Shown: piece after piece, positions 35,487 through 44,170 of the stretch
How the letters are laid out: every line of letters starts with the position of its first letter
Numbering within the stretch: position 1 is the first letter of the stretch
NCBI RefSeq assembly: GCF_000428905.1
Contig: NZ_AUAV01000008.1
Span: forward strand, 124,001 to 188,000
DNA length: 64,000 nt
Source: Brumicola pallidula DSM 14239 = ACAM 615
GTDB taxonomy: Bacteria > Pseudomonadota > Gammaproteobacteria > Enterobacterales > Alteromonadaceae
Reading direction: 5' to 3'
Program-made: the position numbers and the translations under genes
Notes under the pieces: generated by a model
What the model saw: the letters and a program-made list of their open reading frames with translations, nothing else
Told to the model about the DNA's origin: nothing
The model's database searches: none

Positions 35487-36509
35487 ATGAACATGCCAGC
35501 TTTGAAATACAGTCAAATTCATCAGGGCTTTTACACCTTCATTAACGAAGAGGTATTGCCAGCGTGCGGCGTTGAGGTCAATGTCTTCTGGCAAGCAATT
35601 GAGGATCTAATTGCTGATTATTCAAGTCGGCCCGATGTTTATATTAATGCAGAACAAGATAACTCACCAGCCGCGAACGCAAAAATTGCACCGGTTATTG
35701 ACCGTCAGCAACTTATTCAAGCTGCCAATAGTCAATGGACTAGTCTTTTTGACGCCGATGGCGCACAAGCTAATGCAAAAGCTAATGCTAATGCTAATGC
35801 AAAAGCATACCTGGATAAACACTTTGCACTTGAGTCAGGTTCACATGCAGACGTTAAAAATTACGTTGTTTACTATCACCATTTACTTGCATTTTTAAAG
35901 GATGGTAGTCAAACAGGGTTAGCTAATCCTAGCCAATTTGTGGCACTGTGCGGACATAAATGTGCGCCAGATTCTATTGTGTTAAAGCAATCATCAAAGA
36001 CCCTACACACCGAAATTTTGTTTGATCGCAAAGGGACACGCGGTACCAATGATAATGCAGGTATCCAAGACATTTTAGTTGAAACCAATGACGCTATCAT
36101 TGTTGATTTTAATGCAGTGCAAATTGATGGCGAAAGTAAAATTCAAGCGTATAGAAATTTACAGTCTTTTTTGCGTGGTGATTTACAAACTTTCACTATT
36201 GTGAAAGGCCAACAAACCATATGCAGAATGAGTAATGACAACACATTTACCGACTTGAATGGTGATGATTATTGTATTGCCAACCAACCACCTATTCAGG
36301 TACGTTGCGCTAATCAATCGTTGGTAACTGAGTTATTGAGGGACAGTAAACGTACATTGGCGCCGCAAGTGATCGTTGACGCAGTGGTAGCGAGCTGCAT
36401 AATCCGCAAGGCCCAAACTGAGCAAAGTAGGGAAGTGACATTGTTACTTGAAAAAGGCAGCTTTACGCCTGCAATGATGCAGCGTATTGACGATATATTT
36501 GAGCTTTAG
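35487..36509 (+). CDS. Malate synthase G-like pseudoenzyme (N-terminal and beta-domain part only)
   Basis: This 340-residue protein aligns by eye along its whole length with residues ~15-425 of malate synthase G. Examples are FINEEVLPACGVEVNVFW (MSG FVDEEVLPGTGLDAAAFW), AANSQWTSLFDA (AANARWGSLYDA) and YRNLQSFLRGDLQ (YRNLLGLMQGTLQ). It stops where the catalytic barrel's MDEERRTS would begin, so the catalytic Glu427, Asp455 and Asp631 of the E. coli enzyme are missing, and the conserved DCEDS is DFNAV. One catalytic arginine may remain (QVRCANQ). A hexamer repeat adds Ala/Asn/Lys residues. It has its own ribosome site and terminator, so it is a settled gene rather than a fresh truncation. Function unknown; acyl-CoA binding or regulation is speculation. 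Confidence 0.8.
   Translation: MNMPALKYSQIHQGFYTFINEEVLPACGVEVNVFWQAIEDLIADYSSRPDVYINAEQDNSPAANAKIAPVIDRQQLIQAANSQWTSLFDADGAQANAKANANANAKAYLDKHFALESGSHADVKNYVVYYHHLLAFLKDGSQTGLANPSQFVALCGHKCAPDSIVLKQSSKTLHTEILFDRKGTRGTNDNAGIQDILVETNDAIIVDFNAVQIDGESKIQAYRNLQSFLRGDLQTFTIVKGQQTICRMSNDNTFTDLNGDDYCIANQPPIQVRCANQSLVTELLRDSKRTLAPQVIVDAVVASCIIRKAQTEQSREVTLLLEKGSFTPAMMQRIDDIFEL
35769..35804 (+). repeat. Hexanucleotide repeat inside the malate synthase-like gene
   Basis: Six in-frame hexamers, four GCTAAT and two GCAAAA, encode alternating Ala-Asn and Ala-Lys. The stretch sits where malate synthase G has a longer loop, so length can change without a frameshift. Confidence 0.9.
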
Positions 36510-36550
36510 AAACCCTAACACAGGATAGCAAAGAAATTATCATTACAGAA

Positions 36551-36590
36551 AGGCAGCCCCTGCTTTATTGGGTCTGCCCTTTTTGTTTTT
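36551..36590 (+). terminator. Terminator of the malate synthase-like gene
   Basis: AGGCAGCCC pairs with GGGTCTGCCCT (one mismatch) around a T-rich loop and is followed by a TTTTTGTTTTT run, 42 bases after the stop. Confidence 0.85.
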
Positions 36591-36647
36591 ACGCATCAAT
36601 AATTGCAATTGCTTTGTGTACAGCGAAGTTGCATAAAACTGACATTG

Positions 36648-36863
36648 CTAAATTTCAGTGCCATCGTGTTGATTAGCTAAGTCATCAAGATCAGAACAGG
36701 TATAATCAAATTTGCCTACTTCATACTCATATGAAACGGAGACTGAATTGGATGCTTTAAATAGTTTAGCTTTCACTTCTGCTTTTGACCAGTGCTTGAG
36801 TTCGTTTAAAAAACGATTGGCAACTGATGCCGAGGAGAACTGATAGCGAATTTCATTGAGCAT
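36648..36863 (-). CDS. Small acidic protein of unknown function
   Basis: I do not recognise a family. The 71 residues begin MLNEIRYQFSSASVANRFL and form a basic, amphipathic N-terminal half followed by an acidic C-terminus (CSDLDDLANQHDGTE). There is no signal peptide or membrane helix. Codon and residue composition look coding-like and the frame is compact, but the ribosome site is weak. It is convergent with the malate synthase-like gene across its terminator. Confidence 0.5.
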   Translation of the reverse strand: MLNEIRYQFSSASVANRFLNELKHWSKAEVKAKLFKASNSVSVSYEYEVGKFDYTCSDLDDLANQHDGTEI

Positions 36864-37458
36864 GGAATAAAGCTTATTTGTGCATTGAATGGATGACCAT
36901 CTTCGTCATTTTGGCGCTTGAGTCAAGAAAAGATGAGAGAGTGCTGTAACACTCGCTATTTTATTCTGAAACATTGTAATCATCACGAGATGGTAAAGCT
37001 GATCCATAGCGGCAGCGTTGATTTAAGACTAATGTCTCTCATAGCTTGAATTTGTAAATAATAGTTTATTTTTCGTTCGTTTAATATGGCTCTTCTGACC
37101 GTGCCTTATAACTGCGGAGTAAATATAATATCCAAGGTAAGCATGATTTGTTGACGTTTTGGTTTATTTAATCATTCATTCTTTTAGAAAAAGAGTATAA
37201 ATTAATAATTTAACTGCTTAAAGTTTAAACAATTAAATTGAACTAAAAGTAAAGAATGTAAACTAAAACATAGTAATATTCGTACAAATTTTCCAAGTAC
37301 TGGTGAAAGTTGACTAATTGCGGTTAGAACAATTTATCTTCAGTCCATTGTAATGATGATTTAGAAAATCGATAACGTGTCATCACTGGGAAGGAGCCCG
37401 AAATTCGAAGTACATGCTGTTTACTGAGAGGTAGCCGCATTAATGAGGTGAACTAGGA
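36864..37458. other. A/T-rich gene-free region
   Basis: About 600 bases without a supported gene. A weak hairpin (GAGTG, CTGTAA, CACTC) lies at 36939-36954 without a strong T-run. The middle (37130-37300) is very A/T-rich and contains no repeat of note. The promoter of the small membrane gene at 37459 should lie near the right end. Confidence 0.5.
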
Positions 37459-37698
37459 ATGCATATACAGCATCAAAACACAGAGCATCTACAGCAAATA
37501 CCTGTGGGGCAACAATTTATTTTGTTTTTTGGATTTGTAACCTTTATTACAGGTTTGATTTGCTTTGGCTATGCGCTGCTAGCGTCGTTTTTATTGCCTT
37601 TTTCTAGCCGTATTCTGCTTATAGCTTGTATTGGCTTGATAGCTGCTTATTTAGGTAGAAAAGCATTGAGACGAGGCAGACAAGAAATAACCCTCTAA
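37459..37698 (+). CDS. Small two-helix membrane protein
   Basis: This 79-residue protein has two predicted helices (about 22-46 and 50-66) after a polar, Gln- and His-rich N-terminus (HIQHQNTEHLQQIPVGQQ) and ends in a basic tail (GRKALRRGRQE). I do not recognise the family. A GAGGTGA-type ribosome site lies about ten bases before the ATG. It stands alone between a long A/T-rich region and the convergent fkpA. Confidence 0.6.
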   Translation: MHIQHQNTEHLQQIPVGQQFILFFGFVTFITGLICFGYALLASFLLPFSSRILLIACIGLIAAYLGRKALRRGRQEITL

Positions 37699-37819
37699 CA
37701 CATAATTCTAATGCTGAATTAAAGGGTTATTGTTCACAAAGTAACACCTATTCAGTGTCACCCGCCTACATTTTCTGTTGCCCGCTACAATTAATATTTC
37801 TGCATTGGGCAAGGTGTTC

Positions 37820-38623
37820 TTATTGCTCAGTCGCTGCTGCTTCAGACTCGGTAACTTCGAGTAGTTCCACTTCAAAAATAAGTGTCGAGTTTGGAGTGAT
37901 CTTACCCGTTGCGCGTTCTCCATATGCCATATCTGATGGAATAGTAAAACGATACTTAGACCCTACTTGCATTAGCTGAACACCCTCAGTCCAACCTACA
38001 ATTACGCGATTTAATGGGAAGGTAGCAGGTTCTCCGCGAGCGTAAGAAGAGTCAAACTCAGTACCGTCTAATAAAGCACCTTTATAATGTACTTTTACCG
38101 TTGATGTTGGAGAAGCGGGGCTTTTACCATCGCCTTGGGTTAGCACTTCATACTGAAGCCCCGACTCTGTCGTTACAACACCTTCTTTTTTAGCGTTTTC
38201 GGCTAAATAAGCTAAACCTTCCGAGATATTAGTAGCAGAGGCGTTGGTCGCTTTTTCATCTTGCTTGGTTTGTAGTAACTCATCAGAAGCACGGGTAAAA
38301 GCTTGTAATTCAGGCACAGTGTACTTGGTAGCGTTAGCTAGACCGTCTTTAAAGCCAGCCATTAATGCGGCTTCGTCATGTTCAATACCAAGATCGGTTT
38401 GTTGCTCTAATCTATTTTGAGCGAATAAACCCATGCTTGCGCCTAATGCATATGAATATTTTTCTTTTTCAGTACCATAAACGTCTTCTTTTTCGCCCGT
38501 TACTGCCTCGTTAACTTCTGTTGAAGCAGCCTCAGTAGCTGTTTTGTCAGTTGCTTCTTGTTTTTGACAGGCAGTCAAAGCCAGTGCTGCCAATACTGCT
38601 AGGGCCAATGTAGCCTTTTTCAT
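37820..38623 (-). CDS. fkpA: FKBP-type peptidyl-prolyl isomerase, lipoprotein-like (FkpA)
   Basis: FkpA is a periplasmic chaperone and proline isomerase. The N-terminus carries a signal with a lipobox (LALTAC), so this copy is probably a lipoprotein facing the periplasm, unlike soluble E. coli FkpA. A dimerisation region (residues ~50-135) precedes the FKBP domain (VKVHYKGALLDGTEFDSSYA, then VIVGWTEGVQLM, IPSDMAYGERA and a final LIFEVELLEV). It is convergent with the small membrane gene and divergent from the WD40 gene; the fkpA/slyX neighbourhood matches E. coli, with the WD40 gene inserted. Confidence 0.93.
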   Translation of the reverse strand: MKKATLALAVLAALALTACQKQEATDKTATEAASTEVNEAVTGEKEDVYGTEKEKYSYALGASMGLFAQNRLEQQTDLGIEHDEAALMAGFKDGLANATKYTVPELQAFTRASDELLQTKQDEKATNASATNISEGLAYLAENAKKEGVVTTESGLQYEVLTQGDGKSPASPTSTVKVHYKGALLDGTEFDSSYARGEPATFPLNRVIVGWTEGVQLMQVGSKYRFTIPSDMAYGERATGKITPNSTLIFEVELLEVTESEAAATEQ

Positions 38624-38722
38624 TCTATTTTCTCCATAATCAGCTGTATGCTGTTAGTTGCTATTCAAGATATACTACGCTAATAGTAAACGTGTGAAAC
38701 TAAAAGCGAAACCCATTTTTAA

Positions 38723-39700
38723 ATGAATAAGACAGTCTTTTTACTTTTTTGTTGCCTTTTTGTACTTTTTTGTACAGGTTGCTCTATTCCTGAAACTGAG
38801 CCTGATGCTATATCATCTGTTTCAGAAAGCGGCGTGTACTCGGCAGATATTAGTAATTCAGGCGATTTTGCTGTAATTTCCAGAGTTAATGCGGATATTT
38901 CGGTATGGTCACTAACACAAAATAAGACCTTATTTAGTTGGCGACATCAGGAGAAAGGTCGCAATATCGTGGCTAATATTCATATTTCAGCTGACGAAAG
39001 CCATGTTGTAACCGCAGACAATGAAAATTTTGCATTGTGGAACAAGGCCAGTGGCGACCCCGTTGGTTTTTGGCGAATAGATGAGTCTTCTATTCGTGAT
39101 ATTGCTGTTAGCAATCGAGGCCGAGGCATTTTGGTGGGTAAAGCGAATGGCAACGTTATGTTTTTTGAGCCAGAGACTGGCCGCAGTCTCGAGTTTTTAG
39201 GGCATGAAGAAAAGGTAAATAGCGTAGATATATCGCCCAACGGAAAGTATGCATTGAGTGGTGGCAATGATTACAAAGCGTATTTGTGGAGTACGGAAAG
39301 TGGCCAAATCATTCATGTTTTCAATCATGCTAATCGAGTCACGAAGGTGGTTATTGACGACCAAGCGCGATTCTTGTTTACTTCCGATAGCCAAAGCGAC
39401 AGTCAGATTTGGGATGCACAAACAGGTAAAGCTATTAGTCAATTGCACTTTATTGAACGGCAATGGGTTTTTACGAGCGCAAAATTTTCTGATGATGGCA
39501 AGTACTTACTAACAGGATCACCAGCAAGAAGACTGGCGCTGTGGGATGTTAATACAGGGGATGTGGTAAAAGAGTGGCGTGTTGCACCTTCGAATGGACC
39601 CGCGCCACAATCTGCGGTTGTTTACGGCATTGGCCTGATTGGTAATGAAGTTGTATCAATTTCGAGTAGTGGCAACCTTGAGCATTGGGCTTATAAATAA
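38723..39700 (+). CDS. WD40-repeat lipoprotein
   Basis: This is a 325-residue beta-propeller protein. A signal peptide with lipobox LFCTGCS (residue ~20) predicts membrane anchoring. At least five WD-type repeats are seen (for example FLGHEEKVNSVDISPNGKYA followed by GGNDYKAYLWST, and FSDDGKYLLTGSPARRLALW). WD40 propellers are usually protein-binding platforms. No Shine-Dalgarno sequence is evident before the ATG. It lies between fkpA and slyX, which are adjacent in E. coli, and slyX follows after 25 bases, so they may be co-transcribed. The partner protein is unknown. Confidence 0.85.
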   Translation: MNKTVFLLFCCLFVLFCTGCSIPETEPDAISSVSESGVYSADISNSGDFAVISRVNADISVWSLTQNKTLFSWRHQEKGRNIVANIHISADESHVVTADNENFALWNKASGDPVGFWRIDESSIRDIAVSNRGRGILVGKANGNVMFFEPETGRSLEFLGHEEKVNSVDISPNGKYALSGGNDYKAYLWSTESGQIIHVFNHANRVTKVVIDDQARFLFTSDSQSDSQIWDAQTGKAISQLHFIERQWVFTSAKFSDDGKYLLTGSPARRLALWDVNTGDVVKEWRVAPSNGPAPQSAVVYGIGLIGNEVVSISSSGNLEHWAYK

Positions 39701-39725
39701 CAAATAAACTGAACGAGAGCGAAAA

Positions 39726-39977
39726 GTGACGGATAAGAAAGCGACAAATATATCAAACGAAACCATTGAGCAGATGAAGGTAGCCATCGAACAGCTTGAA
39801 TTTAAGGTCGCTTATCAAGAAGATAATTTTGAACAAATGAATGAAATAATCACAAATCAACAATTTATAATTGATCGCCAAGCGCACCTTCTAAAAGGGG
39901 TAGTTGATAAAATTAAAACCATGCAAGTTGCTGACTCTGATAACGATCAAGGAGATGATTTACCACCGCATTATTGA
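39726..39977 (+). CDS. slyX: SlyX family protein
   Basis: SlyX is a small coiled-coil protein of unknown function. The 83 residues are largely one helix with heptad pattern (NETIEQMKVAIEQLEFKVAY and on) and end in the acidic, proline-containing tail DDLPPHY that is the family's conserved end. The start codon is GTG. Its proximity to fkpA agrees with the E. coli order. Confidence 0.93.
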   Translation: MTDKKATNISNETIEQMKVAIEQLEFKVAYQEDNFEQMNEIITNQQFIIDRQAHLLKGVVDKIKTMQVADSDNDQGDDLPPHY

Positions 39978-40073
39978 GTGCTTATATTAAACGTAATCGC
40001 TTGGAAATCATGCTCAAAGTAACGAACTCAAAATAGTAACTGCAAAACAGGAGAGGTTTTTACGTGCATGTTA

Positions 40074-40766
40074 TTATTTTTCCTCTTTAATGGCTTGATT
40101 ACCGTTTTTAGTATCGGAGCTTAGTAATTGTTCTTCCATTTGCCACGCATCGCCAATGATCGGATCGTCTGCTTCAGGCTGCTTTTCCCACTCGTACTTT
40201 TTCATCATTGGCTTGGGATCGAGTGAATGCCAAAGTAGTGCGCACAACGCACCGGAAAGTGCGCCAAAGAAGTGATATTCGAATGATATACTAGCTTCTC
40301 TTGGGAAAATAGTCATTGTCATACCACCGTACAAGAAGAATGCGGTCATCATGATTGCGACCGAACGTTTGTCACGACGGAAAATACTAACCACCAATAG
40401 ATAAAAGAACACACCGTGTGTTAACCCGCTGGCTCCAATATGATAACTTTCTCGACCAAATATCCAAACCCCAACACCGGACAGTAGCCATACAGTTGCT
40501 AAAACTCGCCAACGACTCTTGGGATAGCCATACAATAATAATGTACCCAATATAAGCATAGGAAGCGTGTTATTAAATATATGTTCAAGGGAGCCGTGAA
40601 TTAGCGGGGCTGTCAATATTCCTATTAGACCGTGCCAGGTTTGCGGGTAAACACCCAGCCAAGAGAGGTCGATAAGAAAGATAAATTCAGAGGACTTTAT
40701 ACACCATACAATACCCACTGCAAAAGCGGTTATTAGCATACTGTTTTTAAGAGACGATTTTATCAT
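40074..40766 (-). CDS. Rhomboid family intramembrane serine protease
   Basis: This is a six-helix membrane protein of 230 residues. The catalytic serine is Ser113 in HIGASGLTHG, and the histidine is likely His165 in HFFGALSG. The N-terminal loop HGLIGILTAPLIHGSLEHIFNN has the rhomboid HxxxHxxxN-type pattern. The C-terminus is a charged cytoplasmic tail of about 45 residues. The substrate is unknown. The gene lies downstream of the methyltransferase gene on the same strand with an 80-base gap. Confidence 0.9.
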   Translation of the reverse strand: MIKSSLKNSMLITAFAVGIVWCIKSSEFIFLIDLSWLGVYPQTWHGLIGILTAPLIHGSLEHIFNNTLPMLILGTLLLYGYPKSRWRVLATVWLLSGVGVWIFGRESYHIGASGLTHGVFFYLLVVSIFRRDKRSVAIMMTAFFLYGGMTMTIFPREASISFEYHFFGALSGALCALLWHSLDPKPMMKKYEWEKQPEADDPIIGDAWQMEEQLLSSDTKNGNQAIKEEK

Positions 40767-40845
40767 TTAATATATTTGAGGGCAGATGCTAAAATAGCAA
40801 GGCGCACAATTGGCGTTATATAGACTCACGTCATAAACTTTGTCG

Positions 40846-41523
40846 CTAGCGCTTTTTGGCAAGAAATATGGTGTGCTTACTGCCCTTTCCCTTGCGCGAT
40901 CTGGCAATTCGAGTGCTCACTTCATATCCTGCTTTTTTAAGCCGTGTAGTAAACAGATAGTCCGGTCCTGCTGACCATATTGCCAACATACCTTTAGGTC
41001 GCAACACTGTATAAATATCTCGTAGGCCCGGTAAAGAATATATCCAATTATTGTCAGAGTGCGTTAACCCTTCTGGGCCATTGTCAATATCCAACAAAAT
41101 AGCATCAAATGTGGGTTGATGAGTTGTAAGGAGCTCTCTTACATCGCCCATGTGGACCTTTGTGCGCGGGTCGTCCAGCGGATTGTTGGCGCAATTCCCT
41201 AGTGGCCCTCTATTCCATTCAATAACCTCAGGAATTAATTCTGCCACTGTGACCTGAGAGCTTGTAGAAACCATCCTAAGAGCTTCCGACAGGGTGTATC
41301 CCATACCCAACCCGCCGACCAATACCTTGCTAGTTTCTGTCAACTTTATATGTGCACAGCCCATTTGCGAGAGCTCTTTCTCTGAGTTATAAACCCGGCT
41401 GTTCATCAACTCACCGCGGATACCTGACAGACGAATAGAAAATTCTTCAGCTCGCTGAGAAAATGTTAATTCGCCGCCATTGTTAGGAATGTGTGCTTTG
41501 CCTAGTCGAACCCATGGGATCAT
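40846..41523 (-). CDS. Spermidine synthase-like methyltransferase-fold protein
   Basis: The Rossmann core resembles spermidine synthase: VLVGGLGMGYTLSEAL is the nucleotide-binding glycine motif, VAELIPEVIEWN has the acidic residue that binds the ribose, and FDAILLDIDNGPEGL corresponds to the catalytic-loop region. It lacks the usual N-terminal beta-strand domain's full length (225 residues against about 280), so it may be a related protein rather than a true aminopropyltransferase. No partner decarboxylase is nearby. Confidence 0.75.
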   Translation of the reverse strand: MIPWVRLGKAHIPNNGGELTFSQRAEEFSIRLSGIRGELMNSRVYNSEKELSQMGCAHIKLTETSKVLVGGLGMGYTLSEALRMVSTSSQVTVAELIPEVIEWNRGPLGNCANNPLDDPRTKVHMGDVRELLTTHQPTFDAILLDIDNGPEGLTHSDNNWIYSLPGLRDIYTVLRPKGMLAIWSAGPDYLFTTRLKKAGYEVSTRIARSRKGKGSKHTIFLAKKR

Positions 41524-41660
41524 ATTACGCCTTAATAGCTTTGTGGGTTATGTGAAGTGACTTCCGGCGCAGAATAAATACCAACTAATGCACCCATTCT
41601 TAATGACATAGGAGTAGTGTATTGCCATTATGTTTTTACTTAACAGAGCGACTTTATTTG

Positions 41661-41864
41661 CTAAGGTTTGAAAATCCCAATAACGCTCTCGGATGGCCGT
41701 GTAGCGGCAGCAACTTTGGGATCAGTTTGAGTTTCTTTGAAGTCGCACTTAACACACGCCAGTTTCTCAACATTGTGCTCGAAATATAACATCAGTGAAT
41801 CCTGGCTTTTGCATGACGGGCACGTTGCACCTGCAATGAATCGCTTACGGTTTTTATTACTCAT
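41661..41864 (-). CDS. yheV: YheV family zinc-ribbon protein
   Basis: This is a 67-residue protein with two cysteine pairs (CPSC and CVKC) that form a zinc ribbon. The RKRFIAGATCPSC opening and the C-terminal basic and hydrophobic segment are typical of YheV. Function unknown. It is divergent from yheS, in line with the E. coli yheS/yheV neighbourhood. Confidence 0.9.
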   Translation of the reverse strand: MSNKNRKRFIAGATCPSCKSQDSLMLYFEHNVEKLACVKCDFKETQTDPKVAAATRPSESVIGIFKP

Positions 41865-42102
41865 AACCCTCTATACTAATGACCTATTTTGGGTAGTATA
41901 CGCCCTTGTCTGTGTAACAGTGCAAAAAGTTCCTAATTTAACTTTCTGACAAGCAATATTTATACAAATTAGGCGCAAACGAGAACCAAGCCAGAAGTAA
42001 ACAATGTCTGCTTCTTTATTGTTCTTTTGACCTAGACTGTTGAATGTTATCCTATGTATACAGGCGGCCCTGCATAATTCGTTAAGAAGCTATAACTAAG
42101 AC

Positions 42103-44073
42103 ATGATTCAAATACAAAATTTGTCGCTACAACGCGGTGTAAAAGAACTAATTAAACAAGCCAATGTTGAAATCTATCCGGGTCACAAGGCCGCGGTTAT
42201 TGGTCCGAATGGCTGCGGAAAATCAACTCTGTTTGGTTTGCTTCGAGGCGAGATACAACCAGATATGGGAGACTGCCTAGTGCCTAAAGGCTGGCATATT
42301 GTGTCAGTTGCGCAAGAGACACCCGGTACGGACCGTTCAGCAATTGATTATGCGATTGATGGTGATGCTAGATTACGTCAATTACAAACCGATTTGGTGA
42401 AAGCAGAAATGTCACATAATGGTGACAAGATCGGTCATCTGCATGATTTACTCGCACAAACGGGTGCTTATGATGTTGAGGCTCGAGCATCTACTATTCT
42501 GTCTGGACTGGGCTTCAAAAACGAACAACTTCAATTGCCGGTTAGTCATTTTTCAGGTGGTTGGAGAATGCGTCTAAATTTGGCTCAGGCTTTGTTATGT
42601 GATTCTGACTTGCTGTTATTGGATGAGCCAACTAACCACCTTGACTTAGATGCGGTAATTTGGCTAGAGACTTGGATCCAGCGTTATAAAGGCACACTAC
42701 TGCTTATTTCGCACGACAAATCATTTATAGATGCCTGTGTGAACAACATTGTTAGTTTTGAACAACAAAACCTCATCAGCTACTCTGGTAACTATTCAAG
42801 TTATGAGCATCAGCGATCGGAGCGCATGCGTTTGCAAGCCAGTGAGTACGAAAAGCAAGAACGTAAAAAAGCCCATTTAAACTCTTTTATTACTCGTTTT
42901 AAGGCTAAAGCAAGCAAAGCAAAACAAGCGCAAAGCAGAGTGAAGCAACTCGAGAAGATGCAGGATATTTTACCCGTACACCAAACTTCAGGGTTTCAGT
43001 TTTCATTTAAGCCACCTGAAAAATTACCTAATCCTTTGGTGCGAATGGAAGAAGTGCAGGTGGGTTATGCTGATAACATTATTCTCAAGCAAGTGAAAAT
43101 GAACTTAGCTCCTGGCAGCCGCATTGGCTTATTGGGTAAAAATGGCGCGGGTAAGTCTACTTTTATCAAATTATTAGCTGGCGAACTGCAACCGTTGCGC
43201 GGCGAATATGCCACCTCAGCGGGCTTAACTATCGGTTATTTCGCCCAGCATCAGGTTGAGTTATTGCACTTAGAAAGTTCAGCTTACGAGCATGTTTTCA
43301 GATTAGACAAAACTCAAACTGAACAGCAAGTCAGGGACTACTTAGGTGGTTTTGGTTTTCAGGGTAATGATGCCTTAAAAGCAGTTGCACCGATGTCGGG
43401 TGGTGAAAAAGCCAGACTGGTCTTAGCACTTGTTGTGTTTCAAAAGCCAAATCTGTTGTTACTTGATGAACCAACCAACCATTTAGATATGGAAATGCGA
43501 CATGCATTAACCTTCGCGTTACAAGCTTTTGAAGGTGCGATGGTATTGGTATCACATGATAGATTTTTGTTATCAACAGTGTGTGATGAATTTTATCTTG
43601 TCGATGCAGGTGGTGTGAACGTGTTTGATGGCGATCTCGATGATTATAAAAAATGGTTGTTTAGTGCTGCGGCTAGTAATAAAACTGCGGATAAACTAAC
43701 GACTGCATCAACAAATAATGTCACCACTGCCATTGTTCAACATTCAGAAACTTCAGCGCAAAAAGCGAATAGTGATGTCGATAAGAAAACGCGTAAGCGA
43801 ATGGAAGCCCATTTTCGCCAAACCACGAAGCAATTTCGCGACGTGATCAGCAAGGAAGAAAAGCGAATGGAAACGTGTAATCAACAATTAAGCAAGCTAG
43901 AAACTGAATTAAGTGATGCAAGCTTGTATGATGCAGAAAACAAAAAAAGACTTAATGAAGTATTAAGTAACCAAGCTGGCTGCAAAGTTGAGTTAGAAGC
44001 GATTGAGCTGTCATGGCTTGATGCACAAGAACAATTAGAAGCAGCTTCGGCAGAATTTGAGAAGAGTTTGTAG
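42103..44073 (+). CDS. yheS: ABC-F ATPase, YheS type
   Basis: ABC-F proteins are soluble twin-ATPase factors that act at the ribosome. The 656 residues hold two nucleotide-binding domains: Walker A GPNGCGKST and GKNGAGKST, signatures HFSGGWRMRLNLA and MSGGEKARLVLA, and Walker B DLLLLDEPTNHLD and NLLLLDEPTNHLD. A basic linker rich in Lys/Arg (about residues 240-300) and a C-terminal coiled coil follow. The YheS branch is chosen for its overall layout and the yheT-yheU neighbours. The role of YheS in translation is known only in outline. Confidence 0.95.
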   Translation: MIQIQNLSLQRGVKELIKQANVEIYPGHKAAVIGPNGCGKSTLFGLLRGEIQPDMGDCLVPKGWHIVSVAQETPGTDRSAIDYAIDGDARLRQLQTDLVKAEMSHNGDKIGHLHDLLAQTGAYDVEARASTILSGLGFKNEQLQLPVSHFSGGWRMRLNLAQALLCDSDLLLLDEPTNHLDLDAVIWLETWIQRYKGTLLLISHDKSFIDACVNNIVSFEQQNLISYSGNYSSYEHQRSERMRLQASEYEKQERKKAHLNSFITRFKAKASKAKQAQSRVKQLEKMQDILPVHQTSGFQFSFKPPEKLPNPLVRMEEVQVGYADNIILKQVKMNLAPGSRIGLLGKNGAGKSTFIKLLAGELQPLRGEYATSAGLTIGYFAQHQVELLHLESSAYEHVFRLDKTQTEQQVRDYLGGFGFQGNDALKAVAPMSGGEKARLVLALVVFQKPNLLLLDEPTNHLDMEMRHALTFALQAFEGAMVLVSHDRFLLSTVCDEFYLVDAGGVNVFDGDLDDYKKWLFSAAASNKTADKLTTASTNNVTTAIVQHSETSAQKANSDVDKKTRKRMEAHFRQTTKQFRDVISKEEKRMETCNQQLSKLETELSDASLYDAENKKRLNEVLSNQAGCKVELEAIELSWLDAQEQLEAASAEFEKSL

Positions 44074-44170
44074 GCTGATGAATGGTGCAATATGCTGGCA
44101 GTATTTTCCGCAAATGGTGGTTAATAAAACCAAGCAAGGCAACAATAGTTGATTAATATGGTGGGGAAGC

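Noticed and set aside
36510-36650. Remnant of the missing catalytic half of malate synthase downstream of the pseudoenzyme
   Set aside because: A terminator follows the stop after 42 bases and no barrel-like sequence is seen in any frame beyond it.
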